NCBI RefSeq assembly: GCF_001654865.1
Contig: NZ_LXEO01000047.1
Coordinates: 62,001-126,000 of the forward strand
Direction: 5' to 3'
DNA from: Buttiauxella noackiae ATCC 51607
GTDB lineage: Bacteria; Pseudomonadota; Gammaproteobacteria; Enterobacterales; Enterobacteriaceae
DNA length: 64,000 bases
A program made the position numbers and the translations under genes. Shown piece after piece: positions 13,439 to 25,758 of this stretch. The first letter of the stretch is position 1; each line of letters begins with the position of its first letter. A model generated the notes under the pieces. The model was given only the letters and a program-made list of their open reading frames with translations. It was not told the DNA's origin and ran no database searches.

Positions 13439-14518
13439 TTAGGCTGAACGCTTCATCATCAACCACAAGCTAATCAGGAAGAAACTCGCACTTGGTAACA
13501 AAGCACCCAAAATCGGCGGAATGCTATACACCAGGCTTAGCGGGCCAAAGATTTGGTCAAGCACGTAGAAGACGAAACCAAAGCTGATACCGGTGACAAC
13601 CCGCACACCCATTGGCACGCTACGCAGTGGGCCAAAGATGAATGACAGCGCCATCAGCATCATTACCGCAACAGAGAGTGGCGCAAAGATTTTGCTCCAC
13701 ATGTTGAGCTGGTAACGCCCGGCATCTTGTCCGCTGGATTTCAGGTACTTCACATAATTGTGCAGTCCGCTGATAGAAAGCGCATCCGGGTCCAGCGCCA
13801 CCACACCTAGCTTGTCTGGGGTCAGGTTAGTTTTCCACTCACCGCTAACGGTCTGGGCACCGGTAATTTGCTTCTCATTTGTCAGGTTTGATTCATCAAC
13901 CTGGGACAAACGCCACACCTTATGTTCCACATCGTACTTGGCCGATGCCGCATAACGAACCGATTGCAGGCGGCGTTTTTTGTTAAAACTATAAATACTC
14001 ACGCCCGCCAAATCGTTATCGCCTTTCACGCGCTCGATATAGACAAAATTGTGGCCATCTTTCGCCCACAAGCCTTGCTGAGTTGTCAGCAAAGAACCGC
14101 CATACATTTGTTGTGCACGGTAGTTACGGGCCATTTGTTCGCCTTGCGGAGCAACCCATTCACCAATCGCCATGGTCAGTAACACCAACGGAATAGCCGT
14201 TTTCATCACCGAAAGCGCGATTTGCATTCGCGTGAAACCAGAAGCTTGCATCACCACCAGTTCGCTACGTTGCGCCAGCATCCCCAACCCAAGTAGAGCA
14301 CCAAGCAGTGCCGCCATCGGGAAGAAGATCTGGATATCTTTTGGAATGCTAAGCACGGTATACACACCCGCACCCAATGCTGAATAGCTACCCTGCCCGG
14401 CCTTTTTCAACTGGTCGACAAACTTAATAATGCCCGACAGCGACACCAGCATGAAGAGTGTCATCATGATGGTGGTAAAGATGGTTTTACCGATATAACG
14501 GTCGAGAACACCAAACAT
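13439..14518 (-). CDS. lptG: LPS export permease LptG
   Basis: LptG is one of the two membrane subunits of the LptB2FGC ABC transporter that extracts LPS from the inner membrane and passes it to the periplasmic bridge. The 359-residue YjgP/YjgQ-family protein has three N-terminal membrane segments (about 15-35, 60-80, 100-120), a large periplasmic beta-jellyroll, and three C-terminal segments (about 270-350). Its ATG directly abuts the lptF stop with no spacer, so the two are translationally coupled. Confidence 0.95.
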   Translation of the reverse strand: MFGVLDRYIGKTIFTTIMMTLFMLVSLSGIIKFVDQLKKAGQGSYSALGAGVYTVLSIPKDIQIFFPMAALLGALLGLGMLAQRSELVVMQASGFTRMQIALSVMKTAIPLVLLTMAIGEWVAPQGEQMARNYRAQQMYGGSLLTTQQGLWAKDGHNFVYIERVKGDNDLAGVSIYSFNKKRRLQSVRYAASAKYDVEHKVWRLSQVDESNLTNEKQITGAQTVSGEWKTNLTPDKLGVVALDPDALSISGLHNYVKYLKSSGQDAGRYQLNMWSKIFAPLSVAVMMLMALSFIFGPLRSVPMGVRVVTGISFGFVFYVLDQIFGPLSLVYSIPPILGALLPSASFFLISLWLMMKRSA

Positions 14519-15622
14519 TTATGCCGCTCCTCGTGTTCTGCTAAAGCTTGCACGTAGCTGGCGCATCGGCACTGTATCCCACACATTGAGGACAATCGCG
14601 ATAGCAAAATAGACCAGATTAACCAACCATATCCAGATCAGCGGATCGATTTTCCCCTTCGCCGCATTCGATTTCAGCGAGGTCTGAAGCAGGAAGAAAA
14701 TCAGATACAACAACATCGCTGGAAGCATTGAAAGTACGCGCCCCTGCCGTGGGTTCACCACGCTTAATGGCACCACCATCAACGCCATAATGACAACGGC
14801 CATAATGAGCGTCAGACGCCAGTGCAGTTCAGCGCGAGCATTTGGCGAATCGTTTGTCCACAGAGCTTTCATGTACATCTGACTGGAGTCTTCAGGGTCA
14901 AGCGCCACCGTCTGGTGCCCGACAATCGCCTGATAATCCTGGAAGTCAGTAATACGGAAATCGCGCAGCAATGCCGTACCTTCAAAACGGGTACCGGTAT
15001 TGAGCGTCACAACCTGCGAACCGTCCGGGCGCTGGGATAAATGACCGGAATCCGCAACCACTACCGATGGACGTGCATTACCTTTCGGGCGCAATTGAGC
15101 CAGGAAAACGTCTTTAAAACTTGAACCGTCAACGCTTTCAATGAACAAAACTGAGTTGCCGTCGGTCGCTTGCTGGAATTGCCCTTGAGCAAGTGCAGCC
15201 ATACCAGGGTTAGCTTTGGCCTCAGCCAATACTTCATCCTGATGACGAGAAGACCACGGCCCAAGCCACATTACGTTGACTGTTGCAATTGCACCGGTAA
15301 AGAGTGCGAGGATCATTGCAGCTTTGATCAGCACAGCTTTACTCAAACCGCAGGCATGCATTACCGTGATTTCACTTTCGGTATACAGTCGGCCTAGCGT
15401 CATGAGCAGCGCAAGGAAAAGGCTAAGTGGAAGGATGAGCTGCGCCATTTCAGGCACACCAAGTCCTAACAAAGAAAGTACGAGGTTTGTCGGAATATCG
15501 CCGTCAACCGCCGCCCCGAGAATCCTGACCAGCTTCTGACAAAAGAAGATCAGTAGCAGGATGAAGAGGATCGCAAGTTGGCTTTTGAGCGTCTCCCGAA
15601 CCAGATATCTTATGATAATCAC
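14519..15622 (-). CDS. lptF: LPS export permease LptF
   Basis: LptF partners LptG in the LptB2FGC LPS extractor in the inner membrane. The 367-residue protein starts MIIIRYLVRETLKSQ and has the same three-segment / periplasmic domain / three-segment layout. It is the first gene of the lptFG operon and diverges from pepA over a 276-bp gap, as in E. coli. Confidence 0.95.
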   Translation of the reverse strand: MIIIRYLVRETLKSQLAILFILLLIFFCQKLVRILGAAVDGDIPTNLVLSLLGLGVPEMAQLILPLSLFLALLMTLGRLYTESEITVMHACGLSKAVLIKAAMILALFTGAIATVNVMWLGPWSSRHQDEVLAEAKANPGMAALAQGQFQQATDGNSVLFIESVDGSSFKDVFLAQLRPKGNARPSVVVADSGHLSQRPDGSQVVTLNTGTRFEGTALLRDFRITDFQDYQAIVGHQTVALDPEDSSQMYMKALWTNDSPNARAELHWRLTLIMAVVIMALMVVPLSVVNPRQGRVLSMLPAMLLYLIFFLLQTSLKSNAAKGKIDPLIWIWLVNLVYFAIAIVLNVWDTVPMRQLRASFSRTRGAA

Positions 15623-15895
15623 ATTAAATACGCCTGTGAAAACGAGTCTTTTTGCAGGAAAATCGCTTGTTTCATCGCTTATACGTCATTTATTCTCTTG
15701 AGTCGTCGAAAACATCGCTAAGATTAAAAAGCCCGGCATAATACTCGCGCTGGGTGATTAAAATGACGTAGCCGAAACCGTAAAAAACATACTCGTAAGA
15801 TTAACACGAAGTCATCGCAACCGCGGAGATGAGTTACGAAAGCTTGCAATTCTAGCTGTAGCCACCGCCGTTGTCTTTAAGATTCAGGAGCGTAG

Positions 15896-17410
<1,515 letters not shown>

Positions 17411-17440
17411 TTTAACGCCCTTCGCGGCCTGCTTTTGTAG

Positions 17441-17510
17441 GCCGGATAGGCTTGCGTCATCCGCCGTTCCTGAAAAGAGGGTGGATGACGCTTCGCTTAT
17501 CCACCCTACG
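17441..17510. repeat. REP-like palindromic repeats, cluster 4
   Basis: Two units lie between pepA and holC. GCCGGAT (17441) pairs with ATCCGCC (17459-17465). GGGTGGAT (17479-17486) pairs with ATCCACCC (17499-17506). Confidence 0.75.
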
Positions 17511-17560
17511 AAGCTCCAGACCGATTAGATCTTACATATTCAAAATTAAAAGCTGGCTTA

Positions 17561-18019
17561 ATGAAAAACGCGACGTTCTACCTGCTCGACAACGACACGC
17601 CTTCCGGTGAGTTAAGTGCCGTTGAAGCGTTGGTGTGTGAACTGGCGGCAGAAAGCTTTCGTGCAGGAAAACGCCTGCTGATTGCTTGTGTTGATGAACA
17701 ACAAGCTATCCGTCTGGATGAAGCTCTTTGGCAGCGCGACGCGCACGCGTTTGTACCGCATAATCTTGCCGGTGAAGGGCCGCGTTATGGTGCCCCGGTA
17801 GAATTGGCCTGGCCGCAACGACGTGGTAGTTCACCACGCGATGTGCTGATTAGCCTGTTGCCACAGTTCGCAGATTTTGCCACCGCTTTCCATGAAGTGA
17901 TAGACTTCGTACCTTACGAAGACACTCAAAAACAACTGGCCCGTGATCGCTATAAGGCGTACCGCGTTGCTGGTTTCCACTTGACTACGGCGACTCATAC
18001 CCCGCCGGGAACGACATAG
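17561..18019 (+). CDS. holC: DNA polymerase III chi subunit HolC
   Basis: HolC (chi) links the clamp loader, through psi (HolD), to single-stranded DNA-binding protein during replication. The 152-residue sequence starts MKNATFYLLDN and is close to E. coli HolC throughout its first 140 residues. The C-terminal tail (THTPPGTT) is slightly longer than the usual 147. valS begins only 6 nt after the stop, so its ribosome binding site lies in the holC end. Confidence 0.93.
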   Translation: MKNATFYLLDNDTPSGELSAVEALVCELAAESFRAGKRLLIACVDEQQAIRLDEALWQRDAHAFVPHNLAGEGPRYGAPVELAWPQRRGSSPRDVLISLLPQFADFATAFHEVIDFVPYEDTQKQLARDRYKAYRVAGFHLTTATHTPPGTT

Positions 18020-18025
18020 CAGACA

Positions 18026-20881
18026 ATGGAAAAGACATATAACCCGCAAGATATCGAACAGCCGCTTTACGAGCACTGGGAACAGCAGGGCTACTTTAAG
18101 CCAAATGGCGACACCAGCCAGGAAAGCTTCTGCATCATGATCCCGCCGCCGAACGTTACCGGCAGCTTGCATATGGGTCACGCCTTCCAGCAAACGATCA
18201 TGGACACCATGATTCGTTACCAGCGCATGCAGGGTAAAAATACTCTGTGGCAGGCGGGGACTGACCACGCCGGTATCGCGACCCAGATGGTCGTCGAGCG
18301 CAAAATTGCCGCCGAAGAAGGGAAAACACGTCACGACTACGGCCGCGACGCCTTTATAGAGAAAATCTGGCAGTGGAAGGCAGAGTCTGGTGGCACCATC
18401 ACCCGTCAGATGCGTCGTCTCGGCAACTCCGTAGACTGGGAGCGCGAGCGCTTCACCATGGATGAAGGTCTGTCCAACGCGGTGAAAGAAGTGTTCGTTC
18501 GCCTGTACAAAGAAGATCTGATTTATCGTGGCAAACGCCTGGTAAACTGGGACCCGAAACTGCGCACCGCAATTTCCGATCTGGAAGTTGAAAACCGCGA
18601 GTCCAAAGGTTCCATGTGGCACCTGCGTTATCCGCTGGCTAACGGCGAGAAAACCGCTGACGGTAAAGATTACCTGGTCGTCGCCACCACCCGTCCGGAG
18701 ACCGTGCTCGGTGATACCGGTGTGGCAGTGAACCCGGAAGATCCGCGTTATAAAGATCTGATTGGCAAATTTGTTGTGCTGCCACTGGTTAACCGTCTTA
18801 TTCCAATCGTTGGCGATGAACACGCCGATATGGAAAAAGGCACCGGCTGCGTTAAGATCACGCCTGCGCATGACTTCAACGACTATGAAGTTGGCCGTCG
18901 CCATCAGCTTCCGATGATCAACATTCTGACCTTCGACGGTGATATCCGCGAGAGCTCAGAAGTGTTTGATACCAATGGCGAAGAATCTACTGTTTACGCC
19001 AACGACATCCCTGCGGAATTCCAGAAACTGGAACGTTTCGCCGCGCGTAAAGCCGTTGTCGCTAAATTTGACGAAATGGGCCTGCTTGAAGAGATTAAAC
19101 CACACGATCTGACCGTTCCTTACGGCGACCGTGGCGGCGTAGTTATCGAACCCATGCTGACTGACCAATGGTACGTGCGCACTGCACCGCTGGCGAAAGT
19201 CGCGGTAGAAGCGGTTGAGCAAGGCGAAATCCAGTTCGTACCTAAGCAGTACGAAAACATGTACTTCTCCTGGATGCGTGATATTCAGGACTGGTGTATC
19301 TCTCGTCAACTGTGGTGGGGTCACCGCATCCCGGCCTGGTACGACGCCGAAGGCAATGTTTACGTTGGCCGTAACGAAGCGGAAGTTCGCGCTGAAAATA
19401 ACCTGGGTGCAGACGTTGCTCTGAACCAGGACGAAGACGTGCTCGACACCTGGTTCTCTTCCGGTCTGTGGACATTCTCCACCCTGGGCTGGCCTGAGAA
19501 CACCGAAGCGCTGCGTACCTTCCACCCGACCAGCGTGATGGTCAGCGGCTTCGACATCATCTTCTTCTGGATTGCGCGCATGATCATGCTGACCATGCAC
19601 TTCATCAAAGATGAAGATGGCAAACCACAGGTTCCGTTTAAAACCGTCTACATGACCGGTCTTATTCGTGACGACGAAGGGCAGAAAATGTCCAAGTCCA
19701 AGGGTAACGTTATCGATCCGCTGGATATGGTTGACGGTATCTCCCTGGAAGACTTGCTCGAGAAGCGCACCGGCAACATGATGCAGCCACAGCTGGCTGA
19801 GAAAATCCGTAAGCGCACCGAAAAGCAATTCCCGAACGGTATTGAGCCACACGGCACCGATGCACTGCGCTTTACGTTGGCAGCTCTGGCGTCTACTGGT
19901 CGCGACATCAACTGGGACATGAAGCGCCTGGAAGGTTATCGCAACTTCTGTAACAAGCTGTGGAACGCCAGCCGTTTCGTGATGATGAATACCGAAGACC
20001 AGGATTGCGGCTTTAACGGCGGCGAAATGGTTCTGTCTCTGGCAGACCGCTGGATTCTGGCGGAATTCAACCGCACGGTGAAAGCATATCGTGAAGCGCT
20101 GGATAGTTATCGCTTTGATATCGCTGCCAACATTCTGTATGAATTCACCTGGAACCAGTTCTGCGACTGGTATCTGGAGCTGACCAAACCGGTAATGAAC
20201 AGCGGCACTGAAGCGGAACTGCGCGGTACGCGTAATACGCTGATTAACGTGCTGGAAGGTCTGTTACGTCTTGCGCATCCGATCATTCCATTCATCACTG
20301 AAACCATCTGGCAGCGCGTGAAAACCTTTAAAGGCATCACAGACGATACCATCATGCTGCAACCGTTCCCGGCGTACAACAGCGCACAGGACGATGAAGC
20401 TGCGTTCTCTGATACCGAATGGCTAAAAGATGTGATTACAGCAGTGCGTAATATTCGTGCTGAAATGAACATCGCACCGAGCAAACGCCTGGATGTATTG
20501 CTGCGTAACGTCAGTGCAGAAGCGGAACGTCGCGTAAATGCGAATCGTACTTTCCTGCAAAACCTGGCACGTCTGGAAAGCATCACCCTGCTGCCTGCTG
20601 ATGATAAAGGCCCGGTTTCCGTGACCAAAATCATCGAAGGTGCAGAGCTGCTGATTCCAATGGCAGGCCTGGTCGACAAAGCTGCTGAACTTGCGCGTCT
20701 GGACAAAGAGATGGCGAAGCTGGATGTTGAAATTACATCCATCGAAAACAAGCTGTCTAACGAAGGTTTTGTGGCACGTGCGCCAGAAGCCGTAGTTGCG
20801 AAAGAACGCGAACGTCTGGCGGCATGTGGCGAAGCTAAAGTGAAATTGGCTGAGCAGAAAGAAACTATCGCTGCGCTGTAA
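18026..20881 (+). CDS. valS: Valyl-tRNA synthetase ValS
   Basis: ValS charges tRNA-Val. The 951-residue class I synthetase has the HIGH motif as [14 protein letters not shown] near residue 45. The CP1 editing domain (about 190-330) contains [17 protein letters not shown] appears as [14 protein letters not shown] near 555. An anticodon-binding domain follows, then a C-terminal coiled coil (about 880-951, [15 protein letters not shown]). Length equals E. coli ValS. It is the last gene of pepA-holC-valS and ends in a strong terminator. Confidence 0.97.
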   Translation: MEKTYNPQDIEQPLYEHWEQQGYFKPNGDTSQESFCIMIPPPNVTGSLHMGHAFQQTIMDTMIRYQRMQGKNTLWQAGTDHAGIATQMVVERKIAAEEGKTRHDYGRDAFIEKIWQWKAESGGTITRQMRRLGNSVDWERERFTMDEGLSNAVKEVFVRLYKEDLIYRGKRLVNWDPKLRTAISDLEVENRESKGSMWHLRYPLANGEKTADGKDYLVVATTRPETVLGDTGVAVNPEDPRYKDLIGKFVVLPLVNRLIPIVGDEHADMEKGTGCVKITPAHDFNDYEVGRRHQLPMINILTFDGDIRESSEVFDTNGEESTVYANDIPAEFQKLERFAARKAVVAKFDEMGLLEEIKPHDLTVPYGDRGGVVIEPMLTDQWYVRTAPLAKVAVEAVEQGEIQFVPKQYENMYFSWMRDIQDWCISRQLWWGHRIPAWYDAEGNVYVGRNEAEVRAENNLGADVALNQDEDVLDTWFSSGLWTFSTLGWPENTEALRTFHPTSVMVSGFDIIFFWIARMIMLTMHFIKDEDGKPQVPFKTVYMTGLIRDDEGQKMSKSKGNVIDPLDMVDGISLEDLLEKRTGNMMQPQLAEKIRKRTEKQFPNGIEPHGTDALRFTLAALASTGRDINWDMKRLEGYRNFCNKLWNASRFVMMNTEDQDCGFNGGEMVLSLADRWILAEFNRTVKAYREALDSYRFDIAANILYEFTWNQFCDWYLELTKPVMNSGTEAELRGTRNTLINVLEGLLRLAHPIIPFITETIWQRVKTFKGITDDTIMLQPFPAYNSAQDDEAAFSDTEWLKDVITAVRNIRAEMNIAPSKRLDVLLRNVSAEAERRVNANRTFLQNLARLESITLLPADDKGPVSVTKIIEGAELLIPMAGLVDKAAELARLDKEMAKLDVEITSIENKLSNEGFVARAPEAVVAKERERLAACGEAKVKLAEQKETIAAL

Positions 20882-20900
20882 TTGAGTGCCTTGATATGAG

Positions 20901-20930
20901 AAGGCCGGGAGATTTCCCGGCCTTTTTTAT
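20901..20930. terminator. valS / yjgN bidirectional terminator
   Basis: A perfect 10-bp stem (AAGGCCGGGA, loop GATT, TCCCGGCCTT) is followed by a T run on the plus strand. It separates convergent valS and yjgN. Confidence 0.9.
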
Positions 20931-20932
20931 GA

Positions 20933-22138
20933 CTACAAACTGATATTTGGCACGATCCCACACGAAATTCGGCTCAAGATATCTGTGGCAATTTTGTCGT
21001 CATGGTCTTGCAGATCTAATGCATCTAAATCTCCATCCAACCAGGTATTATTCGCAAGGTAGCGACAATAGCGAACTCGCGCCCACGGATAGCCGAGCCC
21101 TAAAGTACAGACTGTCAGTAAACTATTTATTACTAGTTGGATAATAAAACCTGTCACCGTAAGCGTGGAACGGAAAGCAATCTTTTCACTAAGAACTACC
21201 GAGTTAAAATAATAATCTCTCAGAGTGACATAGATATAACTCCAACACAGTACTGCACCGAAAAAGTAAAGATAATAAGAAATTCGAATCATAGAGCTAA
21301 TTGATTCGAATTCAGATAGTGTATATGGAGCTCCTACATATCCCGACAAGCTCGTTGATACTACTTTCACCAACCAGGAAAAATTTAATCCTGCTACTGC
21401 AATCAGGAATGGAAGCAGTACTACGATACCACTAAGAATAATTTTGATGCATTTTCTGATACTAATTTCCGCACTAAAATTTTGCTTACCAAAACTCAGT
21501 CTGCTAAAAAACAAACGCAGCCACAATGCACTTGTAATGCCTTGTGCAATGCCAACCCCAAAAACAGCAAACATCATGGACATCGCAATGACAATCATCA
21601 TGTTTTGAACATTAAAAGATATGGCACAGAAACCAATGCTCATAACGATTATGCAAATAAAATAAACCGCTGAAAATAATAATACTGGGCAGCCTAACAC
21701 TACCCACCATGCTTTCAATCCGCTACATTTAAAATTAAAGCGCACATTGTTAAGCATAGTTGATTGCATCTGATAACGAATACTTCTCATCATTAACCAT
21801 GGTAAAAATAAAACGATCAAAGCAACTAAACACCAGAAAAGAGCAGATGCATGATGATAAATTGACATATAAAGCGAAAGTAAAAAAACACCTACAAATA
21901 CCCAGCTTACAAATATTGAGCCCCCTGTAACATTATAGGAAAACCGAGATCCTGATAATTCAGTATGGCTATATAAATACTGTTTAGAACGTACAAATGC
22001 CCAGGGGGCGAAAACGCCAAGCGTTACTATTATTAACAATAAATTAACGATACAAAGACGAAAATACTCCTTCCCCAAACCATGAAACATTAGACTTCTT
22101 GAATAATTGACTTCTGTACACCCCTGTTGCTCAGACAT
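20933..22138 (-). CDS. yjgN: YjgN family (DUF898) inner-membrane protein
   Basis: This is a DUF898 membrane protein of unknown function, 401 residues, with about eight to ten hydrophobic segments. Two copies of a motif flank the protein: TLGVFAPWAFVRSKQYLYSH near 40 and TLGLGYPWARVRYCRYLANN near 345. They suggest an internal duplication or pseudo-symmetry. Its DNA is markedly more AT-rich than valS or pepA. The position next to valS and yjgM is as in E. coli. No function is assigned. Confidence 0.85.
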   Translation of the reverse strand: MSEQQGCTEVNYSRSLMFHGLGKEYFRLCIVNLLLIIVTLGVFAPWAFVRSKQYLYSHTELSGSRFSYNVTGGSIFVSWVFVGVFLLSLYMSIYHHASALFWCLVALIVLFLPWLMMRSIRYQMQSTMLNNVRFNFKCSGLKAWWVVLGCPVLLFSAVYFICIIVMSIGFCAISFNVQNMMIVIAMSMMFAVFGVGIAQGITSALWLRLFFSRLSFGKQNFSAEISIRKCIKIILSGIVVLLPFLIAVAGLNFSWLVKVVSTSLSGYVGAPYTLSEFESISSMIRISYYLYFFGAVLCWSYIYVTLRDYYFNSVVLSEKIAFRSTLTVTGFIIQLVINSLLTVCTLGLGYPWARVRYCRYLANNTWLDGDLDALDLQDHDDKIATDILSRISCGIVPNISL

Positions 22139-22335
22139 AGTTATCCTTAAGGAATTATTCCTTATTATTTTTAATTATTAATACAGCCGATTTTATCGAT
22201 TAGCGATTGAATGCACACTAACATCTTTAAATATGCCAAAACGGGAATCAATGAACATTTTAGAAACTTGCTTGTTAAGTTTCACAGTGGTATTAAAATG
22301 ACCTGTCTTTCGCCAATTATCAATGAGTCCACGCT

Positions 22336-22839
22336 ATGAATCTTGCTGCTCCGGTTGAAATCGCATTGCGCCGGATAACCCCCCAGGACAACGCGGCGAT
22401 TGCCCGTGTCATCCGTGATGTTTCTGCTGAATACGGTCTAACCGCCGATAAAGGCTATACAGTGGCAGATCCTAATCTCGATGAGCTTTATCAGCTCTAC
22501 AGCCAACCGGGTCACGCCTATTGGGTTGTGGAAGTAGATGGTGAAGTCGTCGGTGGTGGTGGAGTCGCGCCGTTAACGTGTAGCGAACCGGATATTTGTG
22601 AATTTCAGAAGATGTATTTCCTGCCGGTAGTGCGTGGCAAAGGGTTGGCAAAACGCCTGGCGTTACAGGCAATGGATTTTGCCCGCGAAGAAGACTTTAA
22701 GCGCTGCTATCTGGAAACCACTGCGTTTCTGACAGAAGCCATCGCGCTATATGAACGTCTTGGCTTTGAACATATTTCTGAGCCGCTTGGCTGCACCGGC
22801 CATGTGGATTGCGAAGTGCGGATGATTAAGTCTCTGTAA
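22336..22839 (+). CDS. yjgM: GNAT acetyltransferase YjgM
   Basis: This 167-residue GNAT-fold N-acetyltransferase has the acetyl-CoA pyrophosphate loop near residues 98-103 ([10 protein letters not shown]), followed by the helix [12 protein letters not shown]. It is orthologous by sequence and position to E. coli YjgM; the physiological substrate is not shown by the sequence. It diverges from yjgN over a 197-bp AT-rich gap and is convergent with uhpT. Confidence 0.85.
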   Translation: MNLAAPVEIALRRITPQDNAAIARVIRDVSAEYGLTADKGYTVADPNLDELYQLYSQPGHAYWVVEVDGEVVGGGGVAPLTCSEPDICEFQKMYFLPVVRGKGLAKRLALQAMDFAREEDFKRCYLETTAFLTEAIALYERLGFEHISEPLGCTGHVDCEVRMIKSL

Positions 22840-22850
22840 TCGTTTGAAAT

Positions 22851-22883
22851 GGGTTTACTGAATCTATTCGCTTCAGTAAACCC
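22851..22883. terminator. yjgM / uhpT bidirectional terminator
   Basis: A perfect 12-bp stem (GGGTTTACTGAA, 9-nt loop, TTCAGTAAACCC) lies between convergent genes. A T-rich stretch follows on the plus side, so it can stop yjgM and probably uhpT transcripts. Confidence 0.85.
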
Positions 22884-22892
22884 TGCAAATTT

Positions 22893-24284
22893 TTATTGCA
22901 TCGCTAACCGTTGAATACGCTTATCACGGCGGATTTTGCGTTCTTCCATCACCGCAACCATTGCCATCAGTACGATACAACCCATTGCGGCGGCATCCAG
23001 TGCTGCGAAAGTTCCTGCCCAGCCAGTCAGACCAAAAATTGGCGTCCCATCGGCGATCATCCCGAGCCCTAACTTAGCAAAGCTGTCGCCAATCAGATAG
23101 GCGAAGGTACCTTTGATACCGTCAGCCGCACCGATAGCTTTTTTCGGAACGAAGCCGACTGCCGCCACGCCAATCAGTAGTTGTGGGCCAAACACCAGGA
23201 AGCCCAGCGCGAACAGCGATGCAAGGTAGACATACTGATTGCTGGCGTGCTGATAAACACCGAGGGTCGCAATGATTAATGCCAGCGCAATGCAGGCAAC
23301 CAGCGCACGACGACCATTCGCCAGATCTGACAACCAGCCCCATAGCAACGTGCCGACTAATGCACCCACTTCAAAAAGTGTAAACCCCTGAATCGCCACT
23401 TCTTTGGAGAGTTTCAGCTCCTGGAAGGCGTAAACCGTGGACCACTGGTCAATACCGATGCGCACCACGTAGAGGAAGATATTGGAGAAGCACAACAGCC
23501 AAATAACTTTGTTCTTCAGCACATACTCCACAAAGATTTGCCATTTGGTCATCGACTCGTCTTCAGTCTCTTTATCTTCTTCGCTGAGTTCTTCGCTAAA
23601 CAACTCTTCAGCTTTACCCAGGCCGTAAGACTCAGGGGAATCGCTGCCATAACGCAGGCCAATGAAGCCAACAATCAGCGCGATGATAGATGGGAAGATA
23701 AACATGCCAATAACGTGGCCGTCGAACAGGAGATTCGCGCCAATCAGCGCCACGCCTGCCGCACCAGCACCGCCCAGATTATGGGAGATATTCCACAGCC
23801 CCAAATAGGTTCCACGCTTGCGGCGAGGTGTCCATTTGGTAATGGTGGAGTAGCTGCAAGAGCCACCCGCGCTCTGGAAAAAACCGCTCAGAGCGTAGAA
23901 GGCGATCATCATAAACAGGCTGACCGAACCCGCCCCCATACTGGCGCTAAAGCCGAGCATACAGATAGCCGAGAGGATCAGCATAAATGGCAGGAACTGC
24001 TTGGTGTTTTTGCCGTCCGCATAATAGGAAACCAGGGTTTTACCCACGCCGTAGGTGATGGAAAAGCCCAGACCTATCATCCCCAGTTGCGTCATGCTCA
24101 ACCCGTAGGTAGAGATCATGTCGTTCTGTGCAATGTTGAAGTTCTTGCGGATCAAATACATGGTCAGATAGCCGATAAAGACCACCAGGTAAGACTGCAT
24201 GAACGGTTTGAACCACATCTTGCGCCGCACATCGAGCGGCAGATCCAGGGTCGGCTTGCGCACCTGATTTAATAAGGCCAGCAT
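22893..24284 (-). CDS. uhpT: Hexose-6-phosphate:phosphate antiporter UhpT
   Basis: UhpT exchanges external glucose-6-phosphate and other hexose phosphates for inorganic phosphate, and is a fosfomycin entry route. The 463-residue major-facilitator protein has twelve membrane segments and is nearly identical to E. coli UhpT from [16 protein letters not shown] onward. The acidic central loop ([18 protein letters not shown], about 217-234) is retained. AGGAG lies just before the ATG. It is transcribed away from uhpC on the same strand, with its own promoter region at 24285-24422. Confidence 0.97.
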   Translation of the reverse strand: MLALLNQVRKPTLDLPLDVRRKMWFKPFMQSYLVVFIGYLTMYLIRKNFNIAQNDMISTYGLSMTQLGMIGLGFSITYGVGKTLVSYYADGKNTKQFLPFMLILSAICMLGFSASMGAGSVSLFMMIAFYALSGFFQSAGGSCSYSTITKWTPRRKRGTYLGLWNISHNLGGAGAAGVALIGANLLFDGHVIGMFIFPSIIALIVGFIGLRYGSDSPESYGLGKAEELFSEELSEEDKETEDESMTKWQIFVEYVLKNKVIWLLCFSNIFLYVVRIGIDQWSTVYAFQELKLSKEVAIQGFTLFEVGALVGTLLWGWLSDLANGRRALVACIALALIIATLGVYQHASNQYVYLASLFALGFLVFGPQLLIGVAAVGFVPKKAIGAADGIKGTFAYLIGDSFAKLGLGMIADGTPIFGLTGWAGTFAALDAAAMGCIVLMAMVAVMEERKIRRDKRIQRLAMQ

Positions 24285-24359
24285 GGATTACTCCTGATTT
24301 AAAAACCTGCGTGATAGCAGGCATTGTAAAAATCAGCAGCGGCTTTGGCCTGAGATGGC

Positions 24360-24378
24360 TTCCAGGATAAACCTGGAA
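24360..24378 (-). promoter_or_regulatory. Candidate UhpA binding site upstream of uhpT
   Basis: A perfect inverted repeat, TTCCAGG / 5-nt spacer / CCTGGAA, lies 76-94 bp upstream of the uhpT ATG in the only gap that can hold its promoter. Phosphorylated UhpA is known to activate uhpT from an upstream element. That this palindrome is that element is inference from position and symmetry. Confidence 0.55.
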
Positions 24379-24422
24379 AATTTCTTAGTTTTACGCCATT
24401 CGGGGTAAAAAGGTGAGATGTA

Positions 24423-25751
24423 TCACGCTTCACTACGGACGCGTGGGGACTGGGCGTTCAGGAACGGCAGCAACAGCAGCGCAGAAATACCTGCCGCGAT
24501 GGCGATCACCGCGAAATAACCGTTCCAGTGCCAGATATCGATCACGCGCGCCAGCGGCCAGCCAGATAAAGATGCACCGAGGTAAGCGAACAAGCCAACA
24601 AAGCCGGTCGCAGCCCCGGCAGCCTCTTTGTGCGAGCACTCCGCTGCCGCCATACCGATAAGCATCTGCGGGCCAAACACAAAGAAGCCCGTGGTGAAGA
24701 AACAGGCCGCCTGCATCACGTAGCTGGCAAACGGCATCAGCCATAGCGAGCCTACCGAGAGCAAAATCCCGGCGGCAAATATCAGGTTCATCGGCCCACG
24801 GTTGCCATTGAAGAGTTTGTCCGATCCCCAGCCTGCCACCAGTGCACCGATAAACCCGCCCAGCTCAAACATCGTTACCGCCGAGTTCGCCGTGACCAGA
24901 TCCACGCCCAGCGTCTCCGACATGTAGAGATTACCCCAGTCATTGATTGCCGCCCGCACAACGTAAACCAGGACATAGCACAGTGACAGCAGCCAGATAT
25001 AGGGATTCCCCAGCACGTATTTGTAGAGGATTTCACGGCGCATCAGCCCTGCACCTTCCTGCTGTTGGGCGATTTCCAGTTCATCGTGCCGCCAGTCACC
25101 TATCGGCGGCAAGCCCACGGTTTGCGGGCGATCACGCAGACGCCAGCAGAGAAATAACCCTGCAAGAATAGCCAGCGAACCGGCGATCATCATCCCTGCA
25201 CGCCAACCGTAGTGCAGCGCCGCAGCGCCGATGACTATCGGGATCAGCGCCCCACCGACGTTATGCGCTGTGTTCCATACAGCCCACCAGCCACCGCGTT
25301 CGGTACGGGAGTACCATGCCGTTAGCAAACGGGCGCATACCGGCGAACCCCAGCCCTGGAAAAAGGCATTCAGTACCCACAACAAGGCGAATGCCCAAAG
25401 GGAGGTGGAGAAACCAAAAAGGATGTTAACAACACCGGTAGCGATAAGCCCCAATCCCATGAAATACCTGGCGTTTGATCGGTCACTAACGATGCCCGAG
25501 AAAAATTTCGACAGCCCATAAGTGATGTAAAACAGCGTAGCCAATAGACCGATATCGGTACGTGTCATCACGCCGCTGGCGAGAATTTCCGGTGCGGCGG
25601 CATTAAAGCTTTTACGGGTGAAGTAAAACAGGGCATAGCCCAGCCAGATGGTGATCAGAATGTGCCGGCGCCAATAGCTATAACGCGCGTCAATTTCGGC
25701 TTTATCGCTAATTGGTGTCGCCGCCGGTGGGGCTTTCAGAAAAGTGAACAT
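24423..25751 (-). CDS. uhpC: Hexose-phosphate sensor UhpC
   Basis: UhpC is a UhpT-like membrane protein that senses external glucose-6-phosphate and signals through UhpB. The 442-residue protein has twelve membrane segments and starts MFTFLKAPPAATPISDK, aligned with E. coli UhpC. The open frame runs 55 codons further upstream into uhpB, but ATG 25751 lies 7 nt after the uhpB stop and is the family start. Confidence 0.95.
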   Translation of the reverse strand: MFTFLKAPPAATPISDKAEIDARYSYWRRHILITIWLGYALFYFTRKSFNAAAPEILASGVMTRTDIGLLATLFYITYGLSKFFSGIVSDRSNARYFMGLGLIATGVVNILFGFSTSLWAFALLWVLNAFFQGWGSPVCARLLTAWYSRTERGGWWAVWNTAHNVGGALIPIVIGAAALHYGWRAGMMIAGSLAILAGLFLCWRLRDRPQTVGLPPIGDWRHDELEIAQQQEGAGLMRREILYKYVLGNPYIWLLSLCYVLVYVVRAAINDWGNLYMSETLGVDLVTANSAVTMFELGGFIGALVAGWGSDKLFNGNRGPMNLIFAAGILLSVGSLWLMPFASYVMQAACFFTTGFFVFGPQMLIGMAAAECSHKEAAGAATGFVGLFAYLGASLSGWPLARVIDIWHWNGYFAVIAIAAGISALLLLPFLNAQSPRVRSEA

Positions 25752-25758
25752 CGTGTCC

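Noticed and set aside
17831-18904. 357-codon ORF opposite holC and valS
   Set aside because: It is an antisense shadow spanning two well-supported conserved genes; no start signal or recognisable domain.
18956-19852. 298-codon ORF opposite valS
   Set aside because: An antisense shadow of the valS HIGH-to-KMSKS region; no recognisable family.
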